From: Bryobacterales bacterium
GTDB lineage: Bacteria > Acidobacteriota > Terriglobia > Bryobacterales > UBA6623
Direction: 5' to 3'
DNA: 40,954 bases
NCBI GenBank assembly: GCA_028819575.1
Contig: JAPPLB010000131.1
Location: 1 to 40,954, forward strand
Part shown: positions 35,240 through 40,954 of the stretch, piece after piece
Layout of the letters: every line of letters begins with the position of its first letter
Numbering within the stretch: the stretch's first letter is position 1
Translations under genes and position numbers: made by a program
Notes under the pieces: model-generated
What the model was told of the DNA's origin: nothing
The model's database searches: none
Seen by the model: the letters and a program-made list of their open reading frames with translations, nothing else

Positions 35240-35575
35240 CTCCTTTGTTTGCGCAGTAAAGAACGTTCCCCTTCCTCAGCATGGTTCATTTTCTTTCGCC
35301 GCTGCGGGAGGAGCCGGCAGAGCGACGAGAACTGCGGCGAACGGCGCTCGCCGTGAGACCGACCGAGAACGGCGGATGGTGCGTAGACATTTGCTCTGGA
35401 GAAAAAAATGCCGAGCAATAGTGGGCAATAGTGGGCAATTCCGGGCAGGCAAGAAGTCACTTGACATTGGGTGCGGCGATCGGTGCGGAGCCTTTTGGTG
35501 GTGCGACCCTTGCCCACACACCGCGACCCGAACGGCCGTAAAGGCCGTGATTCGTGTTTCGTGACTCGTGAGCCC
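35240..35575 (+). repeat. Composite extragenic repeat, copy B
   Basis: This fills the gap between sufB and purS. Modules in order: a block of about 130 bases starting near GAACGTTCC and CTCAGCATGGTTC and containing GCGGCGAACGGCGCTCG, closely related to 40722-40860; a 10-base-period array at 35413-35448 (GAGCAATAGT, GGGCAATAGT, GGGCAATTCC, GGGCAGG); and the core at 35543-35570, preceded by a 6-bp hairpin ACGGCC/GGCCGT (35532-35548). The order is the same as in copy A at 3079-3290 on the other strand. No coding sequence is credible here. Confidence 0.75.
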
Positions 35576-35685
35576 CAAAACCTAACAAAAGCCTGTCCAG
35601 TTTTTTCTTCAATGCCAAGGTTCACATTCGAGTCAAGTTGACGTGAGGATTCGTTGTCCTGCTTGTCGGTCTGAGGACTTCCTCG

Positions 35686-35931
35686 CTAATCTTCCACATC
35701 GACGCGGTATTCCTCGATCACGGGATTTGCGAGAACGTCGTGCGCGATCTTGTCGATCTGTTCGCGCACTTCGTCCATGCCGCCTTCGCCGTCGAGCTCG
35801 ATCTCGAAGTACTTACCCTGACGCACGTCCACGATGTTGCCGTGGCCGAGGCCGTTGAGAGTGGAGCAGATAGTGCGACCCTGGGGGTCGAGAACCGTTT
35901 TCTTGAGGGTGACGTGAACGACCGCTCGCAT
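35686..35931 (-). CDS. purS: PurS, FGAM synthase small subunit
   Basis: 81 aa, with VVHVTLKKTVLDPQG at the start, GKYFEIELDG in the middle and ANPVIEEYRVDVED at the end, all typical of PurS. It bridges PurQ and the small form of PurL in phosphoribosylformylglycinamidine synthase (purine synthesis). It lies 15 bases after mnmE and may share its transcript. purQ and purL do not follow: a gap filled by a repeat comes next. Confidence 0.9.
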   Translation of the reverse strand: MRAVVHVTLKKTVLDPQGRTICSTLNGLGHGNIVDVRQGKYFEIELDGEGGMDEVREQIDKIAHDVLANPVIEEYRVDVED

Positions 35932-35946
35932 ACTTTAATTCTAAGG

Positions 35947-37341
35947 TTACTTGCCGATACAAAAGCGAGAGAAGATGTTGGCGAGGATGTCGTCCACGGT
36001 CGTGGCGCCGGTGATTTGATCGAAACCCTGCAGCGCGGCGTACAAATCGAGAAGCAGCATCTCATGGGGGATGCCGTTTTCGACGGCCTCGCGAGCCTGA
36101 TGCAGCGACCCGAGCGACTCCCGGAGAAGTGTTTCGTGGCGCAGGTTGGTGATCCAGCCGGCCTCTTCCTCGACGCCGGAAGCAGGCAAGACACTATCGT
36201 GAATCCTCTTACGGAGAGCCTCCATCCCCACTCCCGTGACAGCGCTGACCCGGAGATCGAGCGCCGAATTGTCTTGAGAAGGGAGGTCGGCCTTGTTGCC
36301 GACAACGAGGCTCTTGCCGCGCTCGCGCGCCTCCGCCAGCAATTGATTATCGGTTTCATCCAGAGGCTGAGACAGATCGATGACGACGAGCACGAGGTCG
36401 GCGTCCGCCAAAGCCTGATAGCTACGTTCCACGCCTTGCACCTCGGCGACGTCGGTGGTGGGGCGGATACCGGCCGTGTCGATGAACTGAATCGGGAGAC
36501 CCTGAATCGAACCGACTTCGCTGACCGAGTCGCGGGTGGTTCCGGCCTGCGGCGTGACAATGGCCCGCTCACGCTCGAGCAGCCGATTGAACAGGCTGGA
36601 TTTGCCTACGTTGGGGCGGCCCAAGATCGCCAGCGTCAGTCCGCCTCGGACGACTTTTCCGTAGCGATAGCTCTCGACCAGGCGTTGGACCTCCGACTGA
36701 ATGGCCTCCAGACGTTCTAGAAGCTGGTCAGCGGAAGCAACGTCAATATCATCCTCGGCGAAGTCGATTCCCGCTTCGAGCAGAGCAATCAAGTCACAGA
36801 GCTGCTGCTTGACGGGAGCAAGGCGATTCGAGAGAGCGCCCCTGGCCTGCTGCAGGGCGACACGGGCCTGATAAATGGTGGTGGCGTCAATGAGGTCGCG
36901 GATTGCCTCGGCCTGCGCCAAGTCGATGCGCCCGTTCAAAAAGGCCCGCCGAGTAAACTCACCGGGTTCTGCCAGGCGAGCACCGAGGCTGACGGCTCGT
37001 TCGACGGCGAAAGCGAGGATCGCGGGCGATCCGTGGCAGGAGATTTCGACGACATCCTCGGCTGTATAGGATTTCGGCGCGCAGAACAGGGTGACGAGCA
37101 CTTCATCGACGACGTTTCCGGCATCGTCGAGCAATGAACCGAGCAGGGGCCTTCGAGCGGGAGTGGGCGCAGCGCCGGGGCGCCGGACAAGCTGTTCGGA
37201 GATCTCCAAGGCCTGCGGTCCGGAGAGGCGAACGATACCGATGCCGCCCCTGCCGGGCGGAGTGGAAACCGCGACGACCGTATCGTCGGGATGTACTACC
37301 GGGTGAGCCCCGGAGCCGGACAACGTAGCCCTGAATTGCAT
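35947..37341 (-). CDS. mnmE: tRNA modification GTPase MnmE
   Basis: 464 aa. The N-terminal folate-binding domain ([20 protein letters not shown]) has about 20 extra leading residues; a helical domain and an inserted G domain follow: GRPNVGKS (241-248), DTAG (near 288) and NKAD (near 350). The C terminus is FCIGK with the conserved Cys. With MnmG it adds the carboxymethylaminomethyl group to U34 of certain tRNAs. It is separated from jag by 196 bases containing a repeat. Confidence 0.95.
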   Translation of the reverse strand: MQFRATLSGSGAHPVVHPDDTVVAVSTPPGRGGIGIVRLSGPQALEISEQLVRRPGAAPTPARRPLLGSLLDDAGNVVDEVLVTLFCAPKSYTAEDVVEISCHGSPAILAFAVERAVSLGARLAEPGEFTRRAFLNGRIDLAQAEAIRDLIDATTIYQARVALQQARGALSNRLAPVKQQLCDLIALLEAGIDFAEDDIDVASADQLLERLEAIQSEVQRLVESYRYGKVVRGGLTLAILGRPNVGKSSLFNRLLERERAIVTPQAGTTRDSVSEVGSIQGLPIQFIDTAGIRPTTDVAEVQGVERSYQALADADLVLVVIDLSQPLDETDNQLLAEARERGKSLVVGNKADLPSQDNSALDLRVSAVTGVGMEALRKRIHDSVLPASGVEEEAGWITNLRHETLLRESLGSLHQAREAVENGIPHEMLLLDLYAALQGFDQITGATTVDDILANIFSRFCIGK

Positions 37342-37342
37342 T

Positions 37343-37500
37343 TCTCACCGCCAGACGGCCGGAGCACGCGAAACAAGGACGTGATTCGTGTTTCGTGACT
37401 CGTGAAAAACCTCAAAGGCCGTGTTGCGCGCGCCTTTTTCCTCCGCCCGGCTCGCGCCTCGTCCTGCCGGCCCTCTCACTCCTGCCTGTTGCAGGCAGGC
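37343..37500 (+). repeat. Extragenic repeat inserted between jag and mnmE
   Basis: Block TCTCACC...GACGGCCGGAGCACGCGA (37343-37371) matches the right window end near 40868-40898. Bases 37380-37420 are the exact reverse complement of 184-224, followed by GCGCCTCGTCCTG...CCTCTCAC similar to the complement of bases 130-165. A perfect hairpin CCTGCCTG-TTG-CAGGCAGG lies at 37481-37499. It is inside an otherwise compact conserved gene row and could act as a processing or termination site. Confidence 0.75.
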
Positions 37501-37537
37501 GCTTCACCTCGACACTTGGGGAGACATCCAGGCCAAG

Positions 37538-38050
37538 TCAGTTCGTCCTACCACTCTCTTTCGCGAGCCGGACCACGGTATGCCGGTGCGGCGGGATACC
37601 CTCACTTGTCGTGTAGACTTCGGGGTCATCACGCAGGGCGAGATGCAGGATGCGCCGCTCACGAGACGTCATGGGGTTAAAGCTGTACGCCATGCCGGTT
37701 CGCTTGACCATTTCGGCGGCTTTTTCGGCGCTCATCCGCAATTCTTCGATGCGCAGCAGGCGATAATCTCGCGCGTCGAAGATGATCCTGTAGCGATCTT
37801 CGTGGGGGACATGCAGCGCTTCGAGGGTGAGTTGCTCCAAGGCGAGAAGCAATTCACCTTTTTGAGCGAGGAGCAACTCGATGTCATCCCCGTCAAAACT
37901 CACGGTAATGTCCGGGTTGATGAACTTCCCGTCGTCTCTGCCCTCGTGGAGTTCGTAATCAAGGGAGAGCCTGGCGGCGGAAAGGACCGGCCCAAGAAAC
38001 CGGTCCAACTTCTTGGCGATCTCTTCCTGCGCCCACGCCTCTCGCGACAT
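37538..38050 (-). CDS. jag: Jag/KhpB-like KH-R3H RNA-binding protein
   Basis: 170 aa, with a central KH domain (about 50-110) and C-terminal R3H domain (FNPMTSRERRILHLALRDD, then a basic end). There is no separate Jag_N domain; the N terminus starts with AWAQEEIAKKLDRFLGPVL. Homologues bind RNA and influence membrane-protein and cell-division genes. It lies 24 bases after yidC, the usual position. Confidence 0.85.
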   Translation of the reverse strand: MSREAWAQEEIAKKLDRFLGPVLSAARLSLDYELHEGRDDGKFINPDITVSFDGDDIELLLAQKGELLLALEQLTLEALHVPHEDRYRIIFDARDYRLLRIEELRMSAEKAAEMVKRTGMAYSFNPMTSRERRILHLALRDDPEVYTTSEGIPPHRHTVVRLAKESGRTN

Positions 38051-38074
38051 ACCCTTCTACAACAACCGGACCTA

Positions 38075-39835
38075 CTAGCCTCGAGGCTTGCTCTTCTTCT
38101 TTCTTCGACCGCGTGGAGCCTGTATCACAACCTCTTCGGATGAGAAACGGTTCTGAATAACCTGTTGCAGGACTGCAGCGAGGTTGCCCGTTAGCCAGAA
38201 TAGCACAAGGCCGCTGGAGAACCCGTAGAAGAAGAACCCCATCATGAGCGGCATGAACTTCATCAGCCGCATCTGAGCAGGGTCCGCCGACGCCGTGGGA
38301 GGGCTCATTGCCTGCTGCCAGTACTGGGTGGCAACCATGGCAATGGGCAGCACGCGAATCGGGAGATGCTCATACGTCGACAAGTCCTGGACCCAAAGCC
38401 ACTCGGCCTGGCGCATCTCGATGGCGACCGACAGTACGTTGTAGAAGCCGATGAAGAAGGGCAATTGCAAGAGCATCGGCAGGCAACCGCCGAGAGGGTT
38501 GACGCCATGCTTCTTGTAGAGCGCCATCATTTCCTCTTGCTGCTGCTTCTTCTTGGGGTCCCGCATGCTGAGCCCTTTGTACCGCTCGTTGATTTCCTTG
38601 ACGAGAGGCTGCAGGGCTTGCATCTTCTTCATCGATTTCATGCTCTTCCACTTCAGCGGAAACGTGGCGAAATTGATGAAGACGGCGACGGCGATGATGC
38701 TCCAGCCGTAGTTCGAAACGACGTTGGCGTGCGTCCAACGGAGCATCCAGAAAATCGGCTCGGCGATAAAACCCCAGACCGTGCCGAAGTCGACGATCTC
38801 GGTAAGTTCGGGGCGGATGGGACCCAGAATATCGACGCTCTTGGGTCCCACGAAGATATCGAACTCGTTGCGGCCCTGAGAACCGATGCCCATGGCCGCG
38901 AAGTTCTGCTCGGACTCGCCCTCGGCCGGCACGATGCTGACCGCCGAAGTCTCCAGCCGCAACTCCGTCTGTTCCCCGGACGGTAGAAAGCAGGCGGCGA
39001 AGAACAAGTCGTTGATTCCCGCGTACGTGAAAGAGCCGATGTTGATGAGCCGCTCGTCTTCGGCGTCACTCGCCTCGTTGCGTTCGACCGAGAGTTCGAC
39101 CGGATCGTAATAGAGCGTTGCGCTGCTTAGCGAGTTCTGTAGCTGTGCTGTATCGCCAAAACCGCCTTTCCATGTCAGCAGGTGGGACTGCGGCACACCG
39201 TTTCTGGTGACTTCGCTTTCCACCCGGAGGAGATAACCCTCTTTCTGAAAACGGAACACCTTGGTGGCGGTGATGCCGGCATCGGAATATTCGAATACAA
39301 CGGACGGACCAGCAGCCCCGAAAGCGGGTTCCCTGGTCATTACGAAAAGGGCATCGTCGAGTTTCGGCAGCGGACCACCGCCCGGCAGGTCAACCTCGAA
39401 GGGGTATCCGTGATCCTCCGCTCCGGCCCTGTGGACCAGGTCGAGTTCACCATCCTGTTCGGCATTCTCGTAGTCCTTGAGGATCCAGCTCTTTACGACG
39501 GCGCCCTTGTTGGAGAAGGTCACCTTGAACACGTCCGTCTCGACGACGGACTCCGATTCGACCCTGGCGGCTTTGATCTCTGCGGCTCGAGACGAATCGA
39601 ACGTCCGATCAGGACCTCCCGGCGCCGTACCCGGCTCCTGCGAGAGCCCGTCCGGAGTATCTGCCGGCGCCGAGGGGGCGTCCGAAGAGACGGCCTGTTG
39701 GGTCGTGGGCGGCTCATCCGGGGCAGGAGCCGGAGTCTCCTGCATATAGATATACGCCACCATCGCCATCGCCGAGAGCACCGAGGCGATCAGCAGCCGG
39801 CGCTGCATGAATTGTTCGTCGGTATCTTCAGGCAT
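38075..39835 (-). CDS. yidC: Membrane protein insertase YidC
   Basis: 586 aa from ATG 39835, whose start codon overlaps the yidD stop by 8 bases. An N-terminal transmembrane helix (RRLLIASVLSAMAMVAYIYM) is followed by a Pro/Ala-rich linker, a large periplasmic beta-sandwich (about 70-350) and the conserved five-helix insertase domain (about 375-570; NYGWSIIAVAVFINFATFPL, KSMKSMKKMQALQP, NPLGGCLPMLLQLPFFIGFY). It ends in a basic tail (RGRRKKKSKPRG) that may bind the ribosome. It inserts and folds inner-membrane proteins, with or without SecYEG. This is the Gram-negative-type long form. Confidence 0.95.
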   Translation of the reverse strand: MPEDTDEQFMQRRLLIASVLSAMAMVAYIYMQETPAPAPDEPPTTQQAVSSDAPSAPADTPDGLSQEPGTAPGGPDRTFDSSRAAEIKAARVESESVVETDVFKVTFSNKGAVVKSWILKDYENAEQDGELDLVHRAGAEDHGYPFEVDLPGGGPLPKLDDALFVMTREPAFGAAGPSVVFEYSDAGITATKVFRFQKEGYLLRVESEVTRNGVPQSHLLTWKGGFGDTAQLQNSLSSATLYYDPVELSVERNEASDAEDERLINIGSFTYAGINDLFFAACFLPSGEQTELRLETSAVSIVPAEGESEQNFAAMGIGSQGRNEFDIFVGPKSVDILGPIRPELTEIVDFGTVWGFIAEPIFWMLRWTHANVVSNYGWSIIAVAVFINFATFPLKWKSMKSMKKMQALQPLVKEINERYKGLSMRDPKKKQQQEEMMALYKKHGVNPLGGCLPMLLQLPFFIGFYNVLSVAIEMRQAEWLWVQDLSTYEHLPIRVLPIAMVATQYWQQAMSPPTASADPAQMRLMKFMPLMMGFFFYGFSSGLVLFWLTGNLAAVLQQVIQNRFSSEEVVIQAPRGRRKKKSKPRG

Positions 39836-40103
39836 CGGGTACGAGGTCGATTCCACCTTGCGAAAACGGCCGGCATTTGAGCAGGCGACGGGCCGCCAGG
39901 GCCAAGCCGCGCCGGGCGCCGTGGCGCTCGACAGCCTCTCTGGCGTAGACCGAGCAGGTGGGATAGAACTTGCAGAACGAAGGCAGCACGGGCGACAGCG
40001 CAGACTTGTAGAAAAGCAGGCAGAAGATGGCGATCTGCTGACCGAAGCTACGCGGTTCGGACGGACAGCTTCCGTTCGACACTTTGCTATGTTGAGCTTG
40101 CAT
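39828..40103 (-). CDS. yidD: YidD, membrane insertion efficiency factor
   Basis: 91 aa, with YKSALSPVLPSFCKFYPTCSVYA and GGIDLVPDA, the family signature with its Cys pair. It assists YidC-dependent insertion. Its start overlaps the rnpA end by 17 bases and its stop overlaps the yidC start. Confidence 0.93.
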   Translation of the reverse strand: MQAQHSKVSNGSCPSEPRSFGQQIAIFCLLFYKSALSPVLPSFCKFYPTCSVYAREAVERHGARRGLALAARRLLKCRPFSQGGIDLVPDA

Positions 40104-40491
40104 TCTTCGCAGCTTGAAACACTCGCCGGACTTCCATCTCCAGACGCGACCAAGCGACGCCGGCGATCGGGCGCCGCGCGTGGAGCACTACCTCCAAGCC
40201 GTCAGGCAACTCCAGCCAGTGCCGCCGGACCGCCTCCCGCAATCTGCGCTTCACCCGGTTCCTGACAACGGCCTTGCCGATGGCTCGCGTAACGGTCAGT
40301 CCCACGCGACCGGGCGCCGTCGTTTCCGCGTCTCGAACATGAGCTGTAAAGAGCGCGCTTCGGATGCGCCGACCCTGCTCATACACTCTCTGGAACTCAA
40401 CTCTCTTTCTGAGGCGCCGGGACTTCGGGAAGCGTTGAGAAACGGGGGCTCCGGAATCGAAAAGATCATTCGGAGCTGACGGTGAGCACAT
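40087..40491 (-). CDS. rnpA: RNase P protein component
   Basis: 134 aa from ATG 40491. Motifs are [43 protein letters not shown] (the RNR signature) and LVV-like end strands. It binds the M1 RNA to mature tRNA 5' ends. No ATG, GTG or TTG occurs between codon 1 and the conserved [10 protein letters not shown], so the start must lie within rpmH: ATG 40491 overlaps it by 26 bases; a GTG at 40533 is a longer possibility. The extra N-terminal stretch is about 18 residues. Confidence 0.9.
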   Translation of the reverse strand: MCSPSAPNDLFDSGAPVSQRFPKSRRLRKRVEFQRVYEQGRRIRSALFTAHVRDAETTAPGRVGLTVTRAIGKAVVRNRVKRRLREAVRRHWLELPDGLEVVLHARRPIAGVAWSRLEMEVRRVFQAAKNASST

Positions 40492-40612
40492 GCCGGCCCT
40501 TGGCCCGGCGATTTGCCAGCACCTTCCGACCACCGGGAGACTTCATTCTGGCGCGAAAACCATGCCGCTTGGCTCGCTGTCTTCGGTTCGGTTGATACGT
40601 TCGCTTGGGCAT
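40466..40612 (-). CDS. rpmH: Ribosomal protein L34
   Basis: 48 codons: [19 protein letters not shown], then [21 protein letters not shown], the invariant L34 sequence, ending in VSSE. It is a basic protein of the large subunit. First gene of the rpmH-rnpA-yidD-yidC-jag-mnmE row; the frame continues into overlap with rnpA. In many bacteria dnaA and oriC are next door, but nothing beyond the promoter and repeat is available here. Confidence 0.97.
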   Translation of the reverse strand: MPKRTYQPNRRQRAKRHGFRARMKSPGGRKVLANRRAKGRHVLTVSSE

Positions 40613-40673
40613 TGCTTTAGCGGGAAGCGGTCACACTCACCACCGCAAATCCGCTCGAAATCGCAGAAACCTT

Positions 40674-40702
40674 AGTCTATCAGTCGCTTGGAGAGCGGTC
40701 AA
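40674..40702 (-). promoter_or_regulatory. Predicted rpmH promoter
   Basis: On the minus strand TTGACC (40697-40702), a 17-base spacer and TAGACT (40674-40679) are correctly placed for transcription starting near 40665, about 55 bases upstream of the rpmH ATG. Confidence 0.6.
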
Positions 40703-40721
40703 ATAGCGCGCCAGGGATGTC

Positions 40722-40954
40722 GGCGCAATCTCGAACGTCCTCCTTTCTCAGCACGGGTTCGTTTGGCGTTCGCCGCAAAGGAACGAGCCCGGAGGGCGAC
40801 GGGAGCGGCGGCGAACGGCGCTCGTGTCTAGGCCGAACGAGAACGGCTGACGGGGCTAGCCTGCATGTCTCACCACCCGACGGTCGAAGCACGCGATACG
40901 ACCTCCATGACTTCGTTGCGCTTGCTTGCCGTGCTCAACGTACTGTTCAAGTAC
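40722..40954 (+). repeat. Right terminal copy of the dispersed repeat (block plus terminal 46-mer)
   Basis: Bases 40722-40860 match the first block of copy B (CTCAGCACGGGTTCG, GCGGCGAACGGCGCTCG, GAACGAGAACGGC). Bases 40865-40954 are the inverted copy of the left end of the window, with the last 46 exact. No DnaA box or gene is seen. Confidence 0.8.

Noticed and set aside
35461-35466. TTGACA on the plus strand inside copy B
   Set aside because: No -10 at a sensible distance and no gene follows on that strand.
40613-40954. Possible replication origin next to rpmH
   Set aside because: No DnaA-box series (TTATCCACA type) or AT-rich unwinding region is seen; the stretch is occupied by the promoter and a repeat.

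Overview
The window is about 41 kb of GC-rich (roughly 60%) bacterial DNA that most resembles an Acidobacteriota genome. This is an inference from gene content: a long Oar-like TonB-dependent receptor with an N-terminal carboxypeptidase-regulatory-like domain, two CRTAC1-type FG-GAP/ASPIC-UnbV proteins with TPR partners, Tat-exported Gfo/Idh/MocA oxidoreductases, several secreted CocE/NonD (S15) hydrolases, a DUF3500 protein, and a SUF operon led by sufB. No 16S or other decisive marker is present, so the phylum is not proven.

Layout. (1) 1-3.4 kb: a terminal repeat, then a minus-strand pair (CRTAC1-like secreted protein plus TPR protein), then a gene-free stretch filled with dispersed repeats. 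(2) 3.4-9.3 kb, plus strand: two Tat-signal Gfo/Idh/MocA oxidoreductases followed by a 1099-aa TonB-dependent receptor, with a clear promoter in front and a strong hairpin behind. (3) 9.4-13.0 kb, plus strand: a second CRTAC1-like gene, probably leaderless, overlapping a CocE/NonD hydrolase gene. (4) 21.5-13.1 kb, minus strand: a tightly packed operon of a 57-aa membrane protein, a sodium:solute symporter, HyuA, HyuB and a ceramidase-N-domain-like hydrolase, with a second TPR gene downstream. (5) 21.5-25.8 kb: divergent from that operon, two tandem paralogous CocE/NonD hydrolases. (6) 25.9-27.2 kb: a tRNA-Thr 3' remnant and a DUF3500 gene. (7) 35.1-27.2 kb, minus strand: iron-sulphur assembly locus sufB-sufC-sufD-sufS-sufU-sufT-like-rrf2-mrp-DUF971. 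(8) 40.6-35.7 kb, minus strand: the conserved rpmH-rnpA-yidD-yidC-jag-mnmE row followed by purS.

How it fits together. Regions 2-5 look like an accessory nutrient-acquisition block: outer-membrane uptake, exported oxidoreductases and hydrolases, inner-membrane symport, and cytosolic opening of amide or cyclic-imide compounds (HyuAB). The substrate is not determined. Regions 7-8 are housekeeping: Fe-S cluster biogenesis and delivery, ribosomal protein L34, RNase P protein, membrane-protein insertion and tRNA modification.

The most unusual signal is not a gene. A family of composite extragenic repeats occurs at both ends of the window as a 46-bp exact inverted repeat, in the gene-free stretches at 3.1 and 35.3 kb, and inside the jag-mnmE gap. 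It combines a conserved block of about 130 bp, a 10-bp-period array and a 24-28-bp near-palindromic core.
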